Below, piece after piece: positions 17,780-26,137 of a stretch of 64,000 nucleotides of DNA (positions are counted from its first letter, which is position 1; every line of letters starts with the position of its first letter). The stretch comes from Mesorhizobium sp. M1B.F.Ca.ET.045.04.1.1. Its GTDB lineage: Bacteria; Pseudomonadota; Alphaproteobacteria; Rhizobiales; Rhizobiaceae. The translations under genes were made by a program, and so were the position numbers. Under the pieces are notes generated by a model. That model made no database searches, was not told the DNA's origin, and saw only the letters and a program-made list of their open reading frames with translations. The stretch lies in the NCBI RefSeq assembly GCF_003952465.1, contig NZ_CP034448.1, forward strand, positions 682,001 to 746,000, written 5' to 3'.

Positions 17780-20230
17780 ATGACATCCATGCGTTTCTCC
17801 CGTGCCAATCCTTCCGGTGCTTCCACCTACGACAACGACGATTACGATCGTCCGGAGAGGGCGCGGGATCGCGGCGCGGATTCGCCGCAGCGAGGGAAAA
17901 CGGGGCAGGTCGTCACGCTGCGAACCCCTGTTGAGAGCGAAGCGAACTCCGGCTCCTTTGATTCGGCCGGCGCCGGCGAATTCAGCCAACCGGCCTGGCA
18001 GCAGTATTTCTTTCTCGCGCCCAATGTGCGGTTCACCCGCACGCCGGATTCCGATAAGCGGCCTGCACCGCAACCGGATGATGAAGCGCCGGCCAAGGCG
18101 ATGGTGTCCCGAGACGATACCATCCGCCCCGTGCCGCCGGCGCCTGCGGCGGCTAATCCGGTCCGGCCGATTCCCGCCGCAGCCCCCATCGCTCCCACGG
18201 TGCAACGGCAAGCCAGCGCCACGCCATCGCAGGCCGTCACCGCGCAGGCGCCGAAGCTACAACCGCAACCGCCGAAATTTCGCTGGTCCTATCTTTCCGA
18301 TGATGCGTTCTTCGAGTTCAGCATGCCCTTGCTTGCCGAGCGCCTGGCGCGGGCACGACTGAACGATCCTGTGCGGCCGCCGACCGCCCCCGCGCCGGCG
18401 CATCCGGCGGCGCAGCCGAGCCAGGTCCGCCCCGCCGCCTTGGGCGAGGCGACGTCGTTCTACCGCGTCATCGAATGGCGCTCGAATGGGCCGGCTGCAA
18501 GTCCTGCTTCCGGGACAGTGCCGTCCGCCCCGCCTGTCGCCCGGTCCGCTCCGGCGGAGACCGAACCGCGCGCGCCCGAAGCGACCGCTGCCGCGCCGGT
18601 TCCCGTAGGAAGGAGCGCGCGGACCGCAAGGTCAGCACCCTCCCTGCCTGTCGCCGGCAAGGTCGCGCCGTCGGCTGCCCCGGCCGGCTACGCGCTTCCT
18701 TCCGAGGACCTGCTGCAGATGCCGCCGGAAGGCCAGGGCTTCTACATGTCGCAGGAGCGGATGGAACAGAACGCCGACCTGCTCGAAAGCGTGCTGGAGG
18801 ATTTCGGCGTCAAGGGCGAGATCATTCATGTCCGCCCGGGTCCGGTCGTAACACTCTACGAGTTCGAGCCGGCGCCGGGCGTGAAATCCAGCCGCGTCAT
18901 TGGGCTCGCCGACGACATCGCCCGCTCCATGTCGGCCGTCTCGGCACGCGTCGCCGTGGTGCCGGGCCGCAATGTCATCGGCATCGAATTGCCCAACGAA
19001 ACACGCGAGACGGTCTATTTCCGCGAGCTGATCGAATCGGCCGGCTTCCGCAACACGGCCTGCAAACTGGCGCTCGGCCTCGGCAAGACGATCGGCGGCG
19101 AGCCGGTCATCGCCGACCTAGCCAAGATGCCCCATCTGCTGGTCGCGGGCACCACCGGCTCGGGCAAGTCGGTCGCCATCAACACCATGATCCTGTCGCT
19201 GCTCTACCGGATGAAGCCGGAGGAATGCCGCCTCATCATGGTCGACCCCAAGATGCTGGAATTGTCCGTCTATGACGGCATCCCGCATCTGCTCACGCCC
19301 GTAGTCACCGATTCCAAGAAGGCGGTCACGGCGCTCAAATGGGCGGTGCGCGAGATGGAGGAGCGCTACCGCAAGATGGCGCGCCTTAGCGTGCGCAACA
19401 TCGACGGCTACAACCAGCGCGCCGCCGCTGCCCGCGACAGCGGCGAGGTCGTGGTCATGCAGGTTCAGGTCGGTTTCGAGAAGGGTACGGGCGAGCCGCT
19501 GTTCGAGGAACGGGAGATCGACCTCGCGCCGATGCCCTACATCGTCATCATCGTCGACGAGATGGCCGACCTGATGATGGTCGCCGGCAAGGAGATCGAA
19601 GGCGCCATCCAGCGGCTGGCGCAGATGGCCCGCGCCGCTGGCATCCACTTGATCATGGCCACGCAGCGCCCGTCGGTCGACGTCATCACCGGCACCATCA
19701 AGGCCAATTTCCCCACCCGCATCTCCTTCCAGGTGACGTCCAAGATCGACAGCCGCACCATCCTGGGCGAGCAAGGCGCCGAGCAGCTGCTCGGCCAGGG
19801 CGACATGCTGCACATGGCTGGCGGCGGGCGCATCGTGCGCGTGCATGGGCCCTTCGTCTCCGATCTGGAGGTCGAGCACGTCGTGGCGCATCTGAAGGCG
19901 CAAGGCCGCCCGGAATATCTCGACACGGTCACTGCCGGCGAGGAAGAGGAAGAAGAGGCGGCCGACACCGGTCCGGTCTTCGACAAGGGCTCGATCGCCG
20001 AGGAGGATGGCGACGCCCTCTACGAGGAAGCGGTCAAGGTGGTCAAGCGCGACAAGAAATGCTCGACCTCCTACATCCAGCGCCGCCTCGGCATCGGCTA
20101 CAACCGCGCCGCCTCGCTGGTCGAACGCATGGAAAAGGAAGGCCTGGTCGGCACCCCCAACCATGTCGGCAAGCGTGAAATCCTCGCCGGCCGGCGGGAT
20201 CATGCGGCTGAGCGCGACGAGACGGATTGA
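17780..20230 (+). CDS. ftsK: FtsK/SpoIIIE-type DNA translocase lacking membrane helices
   Basis: 816 residues. The first 300 or so are Pro/Ala-rich and low-complexity with no hydrophobic segment, unlike classical FtsK, which has four helices there. The motor is complete: alpha-domain ending near SEDLLQMP, then [20 protein letters not shown], Walker [13 protein letters not shown] at about residue 456, Walker [15 protein letters not shown], the FtsK signature [20 protein letters not shown] and the winged-helix gamma domain at the C-terminus ([20 protein letters not shown]), which reads KOPS sequences. By family it pumps DNA during chromosome segregation; without an anchor it may act as a soluble paralogue. 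The start may be ATG 17780 or 17789. Confidence 0.9.
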   Translation: MTSMRFSRANPSGASTYDNDDYDRPERARDRGADSPQRGKTGQVVTLRTPVESEANSGSFDSAGAGEFSQPAWQQYFFLAPNVRFTRTPDSDKRPAPQPDDEAPAKAMVSRDDTIRPVPPAPAAANPVRPIPAAAPIAPTVQRQASATPSQAVTAQAPKLQPQPPKFRWSYLSDDAFFEFSMPLLAERLARARLNDPVRPPTAPAPAHPAAQPSQVRPAALGEATSFYRVIEWRSNGPAASPASGTVPSAPPVARSAPAETEPRAPEATAAAPVPVGRSARTARSAPSLPVAGKVAPSAAPAGYALPSEDLLQMPPEGQGFYMSQERMEQNADLLESVLEDFGVKGEIIHVRPGPVVTLYEFEPAPGVKSSRVIGLADDIARSMSAVSARVAVVPGRNVIGIELPNETRETVYFRELIESAGFRNTACKLALGLGKTIGGEPVIADLAKMPHLLVAGTTGSGKSVAINTMILSLLYRMKPEECRLIMVDPKMLELSVYDGIPHLLTPVVTDSKKAVTALKWAVREMEERYRKMARLSVRNIDGYNQRAAAARDSGEVVVMQVQVGFEKGTGEPLFEEREIDLAPMPYIVIIVDEMADLMMVAGKEIEGAIQRLAQMARAAGIHLIMATQRPSVDVITGTIKANFPTRISFQVTSKIDSRTILGEQGAEQLLGQGDMLHMAGGGRIVRVHGPFVSDLEVEHVVAHLKAQGRPEYLDTVTAGEEEEEEAADTGPVFDKGSIAEEDGDALYEEAVKVVKRDKKCSTSYIQRRLGIGYNRAASLVERMEKEGLVGTPNHVGKREILAGRRDHAAERDETD

Positions 20231-20296
20231 GTAGCGATTGATGGGGCGGGTCTGACGCGCTTACGGACCGAAGCGATCGTATATGGCGGCGCCAGC

Positions 20297-20449
20297 CCCC
20301 ACTCCGGCCGCTGCGCGGCCACCTCTCCCCCATGTTCATGGGGGAGAGGAACCCAGGCTTTTCAAGGCTGCGACCTTCGCGGTTGGCTTTTCCTCTCCCC
20401 CACGAATGTGGGGGAGAGGTGGCTCGGCGAAGCCGAGACGGAGTGGGGG
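20297..20449. repeat. Large palindromic intergenic element with CTCTCCCCC arms (copy 2)
   Basis: The ends CCCCACTCCG / CGGAGTGGGG pair. Inside are CTCTCCCCCATG...CATGGGGGAGAG and CTCTCCCCCAC...GTGGGGGAGAG hairpins and GGCTCGGC/GCCGAG. It fills most of the gap between the convergent ftsK and engB genes. Confidence 0.8.
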
Positions 20450-20513
20450 AACGCCATATGCGATTACCGCCCTGCCACAAGGGTCCTTGCGGTAGCGCCG
20501 GTCGAGCGTCGCC

Positions 20514-21185
20514 TCACCCGCCGTTCGCCACCAGCGCGATCGCCGCGCGCAGCTCGTCGAGTCCCTCGGCCTTTTCCGAGGATGTCGCCAGGACCGCCGG
20601 AAAGGCCGCCGGGCGCTTCTTGATCTTGCCCAGCGTTTCCTCGACCAGCTTCGGCACGCCGGCCGCCTTGATCTTGTCGGTCTTGGTCAGCACGACCTGG
20701 TAGGAGACCGCCGCCTTGTCGAGCAACGACAGCACCTCCTCGTCCTTAGCCTTGATGCCGTGGCGGGCGTCGATCAGCACATAGACGCGCTTCAGCGTGA
20801 CGCGTCCCTGCAGGTATTCGAAGATCAGCTTCGTCCAGGCGTCGACCTTGTCCTTGGGCGCGCTGGCATAGGCGTAGCCGGGCATGTCGACCAGCGCCAG
20901 CGGCGGCAGGTCGGCACCCTCGCCGGAGAACCCGTCCGGCACGAAATAGTTTAGCTCCTGTGTGCGCCCCGGCGTGTTCGAGGTGCGCGCCAGGCCCTTG
21001 TGGCCGACCAGCGCATTGATCAGCGAGGATTTGCCGACATTGGAGCGTCCGGCAAAGGCGATCTCCGGCGGCCCTTCCGGCGGCAGGAACTTCATCGACG
21101 GCACACCACGGATGAAGATCCAGGCGCGGGTGAACAGGTCGGTGTTGATCGTCGTTTTATCGGATGTCGTGTTTGGCGCGTTCAA
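20514..21185 (-). CDS. engB: Ribosome biogenesis GTPase EngB (YsxC/YihA)
   Basis: 223-residue essential GTPase for 50S subunit assembly. G motifs: [14 protein letters not shown] (G1), T-P-G-R-T-Q as G2, VDMPGYAYA (G3), TKTDKIK (G4). The start is a TTG at 21185 that overlaps the stop of the upstream acetyltransferase (TTGA), with GGAGG seven bases before it, so the two genes are translationally coupled. A longer N-terminus in the same frame has no family match. In rhizobia the gene usually stands between yidC and argB; here yidC is still upstream, but separated by an IS element and the acetyltransferase. Confidence 0.94.
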   Translation of the reverse strand: MNAPNTTSDKTTINTDLFTRAWIFIRGVPSMKFLPPEGPPEIAFAGRSNVGKSSLINALVGHKGLARTSNTPGRTQELNYFVPDGFSGEGADLPPLALVDMPGYAYASAPKDKVDAWTKLIFEYLQGRVTLKRVYVLIDARHGIKAKDEEVLSLLDKAAVSYQVVLTKTDKIKAAGVPKLVEETLGKIKKRPAAFPAVLATSSEKAEGLDELRAAIALVANGG

Positions 21186-21820
21186 ACCGCAGCCTCCAGT
21201 TTGGAAATGTCGGCGCCACGGATGGCGTTGAGGTTGCGGCTGATCTTGTCGACCGGCCAGTCCCACCAGGCCGCCTTCAACAGCCGCCGCACCGTGAATT
21301 CGTCGAAGCGCATCTTCACCACCTTGGCCGCGTTGCCGGCGACGATCGAATAGGGCGGCACGTCATGCGTGACAACCGATTTCGCGGCAACGATCGCGCC
21401 ATGGCCGATCTTCACGCCGGGCATGATCACCGCATCCATGCCGATCCAGACATCATTGCCGACGATCGTGTCGCCGCGGATCTCCTTGGACCAGGTCTCT
21501 TGGTCGAACCCTTCCTCCCAACCATGGCCGAAAATGTTGAACGGATAGGTCGAGAAGCCGGACATGGCATGGTTGGCGCCGTTCATGATGAAGCGCGCGC
21601 CCTCGGCGATGGCGCAGAACTTGCCGATGATCAGCCTGTCGCCGATGAAGGGGTAGTGGTGCAGCACGCATTTCTCGGCGAATTTGTCCGGGCCGTCGGG
21701 GTCGTCGTAGTAGGTGAAGTCGCCGATCTCGATATTCGGCGCGGTGACCAGCCCCTTCAGGAAGCCGACGCGCGGATGCATCGCGATGGGGTGCTTGATG
21801 TTGGGATTAGGTCCGGTCAT
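21182..21820 (-). CDS. CatB-related O-acetyltransferase (xenobiotic acyltransferase family)
   Basis: 212 residues from ATG 21820 (a GTG at 21832 is possible). Left-handed beta-helix acetyltransferase with hexapeptide repeats: [20 protein letters not shown], containing the family's Asn-His after the first coils, then [34 protein letters not shown]. The catalytic His lies in the [12 protein letters not shown] segment. The Vat/CatB family acetylates chloramphenicol or streptogramins in some bacteria, but chromosomal copies like this one usually have unknown small-molecule substrates, so resistance should not be assumed. It overlaps engB by four bases. Confidence 0.88.
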   Translation of the reverse strand: MTGPNPNIKHPIAMHPRVGFLKGLVTAPNIEIGDFTYYDDPDGPDKFAEKCVLHHYPFIGDRLIIGKFCAIAEGARFIMNGANHAMSGFSTYPFNIFGHGWEEGFDQETWSKEIRGDTIVGNDVWIGMDAVIMPGVKIGHGAIVAAKSVVTHDVPPYSIVAGNAAKVVKMRFDEFTVRRLLKAAWWDWPVDKISRNLNAIRGADISKLEAAV

Positions 21821-21919
21821 GGGCTGTTCCACACCCTCGAAACAAGAGGGAGTTTATAGGGATGCTTGATGTGCCGGTCTACCGGGCCGACCTTAGAGCA
21901 GTTCCAATACTGAAAAGAC

Positions 21920-22005
21920 CGGGGTCCCGCCGCGGGTACCCCGGTCTGCCGGACGGCCTCCCAAACACCGGCGTCGCTGCGCCGGAAGCCGTCCGGCTCG
22001 TTGGG
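21920..22005. repeat. Nested GC-rich hairpins upstream of the acetyltransferase gene
   Basis: GACCGGGGT-CCCG pairs with CGGG-TACCCCGGTC (about 21921-21951). Directly after it CCGGACGGC pairs with GCCGTCCGG, enclosing a second CCGGCG/CGCCGG stem. No open frame here shows a family match. It lies between the IS element and the acetyltransferase and may be another repeat family or part of an attenuator. Confidence 0.5.
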
Positions 22006-22051
22006 GAGGACTGGATAGCTACGAGGAATGCCGGGCCTGAGTTTCCAGCCG

Positions 22052-22070
22052 CAACAAAAAACCCCGGACG
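22052..22070 (-). terminator. Distal half of a yidC terminator split by IS3
   Basis: On the minus strand this reads CGTCCGGGGTTTTTTGTTG: the 3' arm CCGGGG followed by a U-run. Its partner arm (CCCCGG) lies at 23500-23507 on the other side of the insertion. Joining the flanks and removing one 3-base duplication restores a hairpin CCCCGG-CACGT-CCGGGG followed by six T. Confidence 0.75.
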
Positions 22071-22097
22071 TGAACTGACCCCGTAAAGTTGGACGGT

Positions 22098-22994
22098 TCA
22101 TTGAGCTGGTAGATTTAAGGGCTGGGTCCTGTATTGCACAGGGGCCAGCCCTTTCAGTTTCAGTTTGATGCGGCGGTGGTTGTAATAGTCGATGTAGCCC
22201 TTGATGGCCGTATCGAGGCTTTGGACAGTGTCGAACCTTTCCGGATGGAAGAGCTCGGACTTGAGTGTGGCGAAGAAGCTCTCCATCGGTGCGTTGTCGA
22301 GGCAATTGCCTTTGCGTGACATGCTCTGTGCAAGGCCTCTGGCCTCCAGCCTGCGCTGGAATGCCGACATCTGGTATTGCCATCCCTGATCGGAATGCAG
22401 GATCGGCCGCTCGTCCTCGTTGAGCCGGGCGAAGGCTTTGGTCAGCATGTTGTCCACCAGTTTGAAGCGCGACCGGCGCGCCGTCTCGAAGGCGACGATC
22501 TCGCCATTGTAGAGATCCATGATGGGAGACAGGTAGAGCTTGTCGCCGGCCACGCTGAACTCCGTCACGTCGGTCACCCATTTGCGGTTGGCGCGGTCGG
22601 CGCCGAACTTGCGCGGCAAGAGATCGGGAGCGGTCCGCCCGATCTCGCCCCTGTAGGAACGATACTTCTTCGGCCTGACCAGTGACTTCAATCCCATCCC
22701 GGCCATCAGGCTCTGGACGGTCTTGTGGTTGACGCATTGGCCCAACTGGCGCAGTTGCGCGGTCACCCGGCGATAGCCATAGCGGCCCTTGTGGCTGTCG
22801 AAGATGGCCTTGATCGCCTCCTTCAGCGCCGCATGACGGTCCGGGCGCGAGGCCGCCTTTTGCCTGTAATAGAACGTGCTGCGCGGCAGCTTCGCCAGGT
22901 CGAGCAGGCCCTTAAGCGGATAAAACGGCCTTAACGCTTGGACGGCTTGCGCTTTTTGGGCGCATGTTCCTGCGTTAAGGCCCTCAGTTTTTTT
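22098..22994 (-). CDS. IS3-family transposase OrfB (expressed as OrfAB by -1 frameshift)
   Basis: About 298 codons in the -1 frame relative to orfA, open from the A7 slippery site at 22988-22994. It begins with an HTH_21-type region (PLKGLLDLAKLPRSTFYYRQ) and has the rve integrase core with a DDE triad: Asp in RKWVTDVTEF, Asp in LHSDQGWQYQ, and Glu in DNAPMESFFATLKSE. The first in-frame ATG is at 22766, too late to give the whole domain, so frameshifting to an OrfAB fusion is the likely mode of expression. Reads to TAA/TGA at 22098 with no disruption. Confidence 0.88.
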   Translation of the reverse strand, partial: KKTEGLNAGTCAQKAQAVQALRPFYPLKGLLDLAKLPRSTFYYRQKAASRPDRHAALKEAIKAIFDSHKGRYGYRRVTAQLRQLGQCVNHKTVQSLMAGMGLKSLVRPKKYRSYRGEIGRTAPDLLPRKFGADRANRKWVTDVTEFSVAGDKLYLSPIMDLYNGEIVAFETARRSRFKLVDNMLTKAFARLNEDERPILHSDQGWQYQMSAFQRRLEARGLAQSMSRKGNCLDNAPMESFFATLKSELFHPERFDTVQSLDTAIKGYIDYYNHRRIKLKLKGLAPVQYRTQPLNLPAQ

Positions 22995-23452
22995 AGGTAG
23001 GCGTTCTCCATCCGCAACTGCTTCAACTCGGCCAGCAATTCTTCGCGGCTTTTGGCCTCGTCACTGGCTGCAACAGGCACCGCAGGGGCCGGCGGCTTTG
23101 ACATGGGTCGTCCTCTGGGGCGGGGGCCGAGCGCCTCTATCCCACCCGCATGATAGTGCTTCTCCCAGCCCGTCAGGCAACCGGAATTGCGGATATTGAA
23201 CAGCGTCGCCGTCTGGCGATGCGACAGACCGTCCTTCCACATCCGCTCGAGCACCGACAGCTTGAACGCCACATCGTAACGACCGTACTTCCGCGACAGC
23301 CCGGCATCGCCATGCGCCTGGTACAAAGCAACCCACTTGCGCACAGTCGCCGCGTCAACTCCACGCTTAGACGCCGCACTCGCGTAGCTTTCATCCCCGC
23401 ACAAATAGCTATCGACAACCGAGCGCTTGAAACGCGCACTGTGTTTGGACAT
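22931..23452 (-). CDS. IS3-family OrfA, helix-turn-helix protein
   Basis: 173 residues with two HTH regions: SYASAASKRGVDAATVRKWV near residues 23-42 and a second at SHRQTATLFNIRN, followed by a C-terminal leucine-zipper-like coiled coil (REELLAELKQLRMENAYLKK). This is typical of IS150-like OrfA, which binds the IS ends and regulates transposition. The -1 slippery run lies in the codons for the final K-K of that coiled coil. Starts with ATG at 23452, 44 bases inside the IS right end. Confidence 0.9.
   Translation of the reverse strand: MSKHSARFKRSVVDSYLCGDESYASAASKRGVDAATVRKWVALYQAHGDAGLSRKYGRYDVAFKLSVLERMWKDGLSHRQTATLFNIRNSGCLTGWEKHYHAGGIEALGPRPRGRPMSKPPAPAVPVAASDEAKSREELLAELKQLRMENAYLKKLRALTQEHAPKKRKPSKR
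22988..22994 (-). promoter_or_regulatory. Programmed -1 frameshift site (A AAA AAA)
   Basis: Seven consecutive A on the minus strand in the orfA phase CTA-AAA-AAA-CTG form a canonical X-XXY-YYZ heptamer. The -1 frame is open from here to 22098 and encodes the transposase core. Confidence 0.7.
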
Positions 23453-23496
23453 GCAAAACCCCCGAAGGTTGTGTCCAACTTTCGGGGGTCAGTTCA

Positions 23497-23520
23497 ACGT
23501 GCCGGGGTCTTTGTTGTCGG
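23497..23520 (-). terminator. Proximal half of the yidC terminator split by IS3
   Basis: Minus strand CAACAAAGACCCCGGCACGT ends at the IS border. It is the 5' arm of a Rho-independent hairpin whose 3' arm and U-run are now at 22052-22070. It lies 13-36 bases after the yidC stop codon, so yidC transcripts now run into the co-oriented transposase genes unless another stop signal is used. Confidence 0.75.
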
Positions 23521-23532
23521 GTCGGGTGCCGG

Positions 23533-25362
23533 CTATTCCGCCGGCGATGGTTTCTTGCGGAACAGCGCCGCCAGATTGTCCCACAATTCGATCTTGGCAC
23601 CCTGGCGCTTCATGATCACGCCCTGCTGCAGGATCGAGAGCAGGTTGTTCCAGGCCCAGTAGATGACGAGACCGGCAGGGAAGCTGCCCATCATGAAGGT
23701 GAAGATCACCGGCATCCAGGTGAAGACCGCGGCCTGCGTCGGGTCCGGCGGCGCCGGGTTCATCCGCATCTGCAGGAACATGGTGATGCCCATCACCACC
23801 GCCCAGGCGCCCATATGCGGCAGGAAGGCGGGTGCTGCGAACGGCAGCAGGCCGAACAGATTGAACAGCGAGGTCGGATCGGGCGCGGCAAGGTCGTGGA
23901 TCCAGCCGAAGAACGGCGCATGCCGCATCTCGATGGTGATGTAGAGCACCTTGTAGAGCGAGAAGAAGACCGGGATCTGCAGCGCCACCGGCCAGCAGCC
24001 GGCCAGCGGATTGATCTTCTCGGTCTTGTAGAGCTCCATCATCGCCTGCTGCTGCTTCATCTTGTCGTCCGCGTATTTCTCGCGGATTTCCAGCATCTTC
24101 GGCTGCACCTTCTTCATGTTCGCCATCGACGCGTAGGACTTGTTGGCGAGCGGGAAGAAGATGGCCTTGACGATGACGGTGGTGGCCAGAATCGCCAGCC
24201 CGAAATTGCCGAAGAATTTGTACAGCGTGTCGATGAGGTAAAACATCGGCTTGGTTATCCAGATGAACCAACCCCAATCGATCAGCCGATCGAACAGCCG
24301 GATGTTGCGGTCCTGCGCGTAGGCATTGACCTTGGCGACTTCCTTGGCTCCGGCAAAGATCTCCGTCTCGACCGTCGTCGATTGCCCAGGCGCGACCGTG
24401 ATCGCATCGGTCATGTAGTCGGACTGGTAGCTGTGGCGAAGCCCGTTGTTGATGTCGACATAGGAGTAGTTGGGCTGGAACGGCTGCTTCTCCGAGGGAA
24501 TCAACGTCACCGCCCAGTATTTGTCGGTGATGCCGAGCCAGCCGTCGGTCGACTTTCCGGGCTTGTACTGCTTGTCCTTCTCGATCGCCGCGTATTTGTG
24601 CTCCTGCAGGCCTTCGCTGCCGGTAACGCCGATCAGGCCTTCATGCAGCACGTAGGTGCTGGCGACCGCCGGCTTGTCGAAGCGGGCGACGCGGCCGTAG
24701 TTGAACAGCGAGACGGCAGCGCCGCCAGTGTTCTGGACGGTATCGGAAACCGTGAACATATAGTCGTTGTCGACCGAGAAGGTGCGCTTGAAGACCAGCC
24801 CCTTGTCGTTGGTGAAGGTGAGCGTCACCGGCGTCGAGGGGCTCAGTGTCGCATTGCCGTCGACGTTCCACACCGTCTTCGGCCCGGGCAGCGTGCCGAC
24901 ATTGCTGTCGCCGACGAAGCCGATCTCGGCGAAATATCCGTTGGGCAACGGCTCCGGGTTGAGAAGCTGTATCTCAGGCGAATTCTTGTCGACCGTCTCG
25001 GTGTAGTGCTTGAGCTTGAGATCGTCGAGGCGTGCGCCGGTGAGGTTGATCGAACCGGACAGGCTCGGCGTATCGATCTTGACGCGCGTGGTTGCCGCGA
25101 GCGCCTGCTCCAGATTCTGCGGCGTCGCGCTCTCGGCGCCCGGCGCATTGGGAATGGCGCCCGGAGCCGGGGCCGGCGTTCCGGCGGCGCCGGAATTGGC
25201 GCCGCCGCCCGCTTCCTTCTTCTGCGCCTCGGCGCGCTGCTGTTCGATGCGTGCCGTCTCGCGCTGCTGCTCCATGCGCGGGTTCATGTAGAACACCTGC
25301 CACAGCGTCAGGATCAGCACCGACAGCGCGATGGTGATGAAGAAATTGCGGTTGTTTTCCAT
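23533..25362 (-). CDS. yidC: Membrane protein insertase YidC
   Basis: 609 residues. Inserts and folds inner-membrane proteins with or without SecYEG. The N-terminal helix (FFITIALSVLILTLWQVFYM) is followed by a low-complexity A/P/G stretch and the large periplasmic P1 beta-domain (about 90-360), as in Gram-negative YidC. The conserved YidC/Oxa1 core comes after: FGNFGLAILATTVIVKAIFFPLAN, then KMKQQQAMMELYKTEKINPL and the final helices. Follows rnpA by 13 bases with no yidD gene between, although yidD often stands there. A downstream terminator hairpin has been split by an IS3 insertion. Confidence 0.97.
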   Translation of the reverse strand: MENNRNFFITIALSVLILTLWQVFYMNPRMEQQRETARIEQQRAEAQKKEAGGGANSGAAGTPAPAPGAIPNAPGAESATPQNLEQALAATTRVKIDTPSLSGSINLTGARLDDLKLKHYTETVDKNSPEIQLLNPEPLPNGYFAEIGFVGDSNVGTLPGPKTVWNVDGNATLSPSTPVTLTFTNDKGLVFKRTFSVDNDYMFTVSDTVQNTGGAAVSLFNYGRVARFDKPAVASTYVLHEGLIGVTGSEGLQEHKYAAIEKDKQYKPGKSTDGWLGITDKYWAVTLIPSEKQPFQPNYSYVDINNGLRHSYQSDYMTDAITVAPGQSTTVETEIFAGAKEVAKVNAYAQDRNIRLFDRLIDWGWFIWITKPMFYLIDTLYKFFGNFGLAILATTVIVKAIFFPLANKSYASMANMKKVQPKMLEIREKYADDKMKQQQAMMELYKTEKINPLAGCWPVALQIPVFFSLYKVLYITIEMRHAPFFGWIHDLAAPDPTSLFNLFGLLPFAAPAFLPHMGAWAVVMGITMFLQMRMNPAPPDPTQAAVFTWMPVIFTFMMGSFPAGLVIYWAWNNLLSILQQGVIMKRQGAKIELWDNLAALFRKKPSPAE

Positions 25363-25375
25363 CGAAAGCCTTGGC

Positions 25376-25729
25376 CTATCGTGTTCCGCGCAGCCGGCGG
25401 GAAAGCTCGGCCTTCAACTGGCCGAACGGAATGGCAAGCACGTCTTCGCGCCCGACGATGACATAGTCATTGCCGGGCGCCATGTCATCGGCGGCATGCG
25501 TGCGCACGGCTTCTCTCAGCCGCCGCCGGACGCGGTTTCGCACCACGGCGTTGCCGACCTTCTTGGTGACGGTGTAGCCGACGCGCGGCGCAGAAACGTC
25601 GCCACGGTCGAGAACCTCGACGAGAAAAAGCCGCCCGCGGCGCTTCTCGCCGCCGCGCACAGCCAGGAAGTCCGCGCGTTTCAGAAGCCGCCCGGGAACC
25701 TGTCCCTTTGGCTTGCCGGTTGCGGGCAA
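25376..25729 (-). CDS. rnpA: Ribonuclease P protein component
   Basis: Protein subunit of RNase P, which matures tRNA 5' ends. RnpA motif: [26 protein letters not shown] (its RNR signature), preceded by [21 protein letters not shown]. The start is uncertain: the frame is open back through rpmH, but family length (about 115-125) and the 16-base gap after rpmH favour the TTG at 25729, with GACGAGA upstream; no ATG is available in the right place. Genes rpmH-rnpA-yidC form the usual operon. Confidence 0.9.
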   Translation of the reverse strand: MPATGKPKGQVPGRLLKRADFLAVRGGEKRRGRLFLVEVLDRGDVSAPRVGYTVTKKVGNAVVRNRVRRRLREAVRTHAADDMAPGNDYVIVGREDVLAIPFGQLKAELSRRLRGTR

Positions 25730-25745
25730 CGATCTCGTCTTTCGT

Positions 25746-25880
25746 TCAGGCGCTGAGCCGCTTGCGGCCGCGGTTGCGGCGGGCGGCAACGACGCCGCGA
25801 CCACCCTTGGTGGCCATGCGGGCACGGAAACCGTGCCGGCGCTTGCGGACGAGTTTGGACGGTTGGTAGGTACGCTTCAT
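25746..25880 (-). CDS. rpmH: 50S ribosomal protein L34
   Basis: 44 residues, starting [20 protein letters not shown] and ending GRKRLSA, the universally conserved L34 sequence. It is the first gene of the rpmH-rnpA-yidC operon; its promoter must lie in 25881-25990. Confidence 0.98.
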   Translation of the reverse strand: MKRTYQPSKLVRKRRHGFRARMATKGGRGVVAARRNRGRKRLSA

Positions 25881-26137
25881 TTGTTTTAATACCGCGGCGT
25901 GCGGCCCTTCTTGATTCTGTCACTCTGTAACAGGAGCTTGGCCGGGCCGGTGTTAGGCGCGATCGAAACCGCGCCGGGACGAATGGCCCGAGCGTGAGCG
26001 GGCTTATAGAAAGAAGGTTTTTGGAAGTCAATCCGGCCCGTCCAGGAGCATTTTTTTCACGGGGCCAGAGGCGAAATTGGCAAAAAAGCCGCAAATCGCA
26101 TAATCTTGACCGATCAAGCCTTCGTGAAGACCGCGTC

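Larger units (their letters stand above)
22071..23496 (-). mobile_element. Complete IS3-family insertion sequence (IS150-like group)
   Basis: 1426 bp. The terminal inverted repeats start TGAACTGACCCC at the left and, reverse-complemented, TGAACTGACCCCC at the right, continuing with AAGTTGGAC in both. The flanks carry a 3-bp direct repeat ACG (22068-22070 and 23497-23499), the usual IS3 target duplication. It encodes orfA and an overlapping orfB in the -1 frame. Ends, duplication and reading frames are intact, so this copy looks recent and possibly active. Confidence 0.93.

Noticed and set aside
21182..21820. Chloramphenicol resistance gene
   Set aside because: Only family-level resemblance to CatB; chromosomal relatives mostly have other roles.
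23815..25461. 548-codon plus-strand frame opposite yidC
   Set aside because: Antisense shadow of a well-conserved gene in high-GC DNA.
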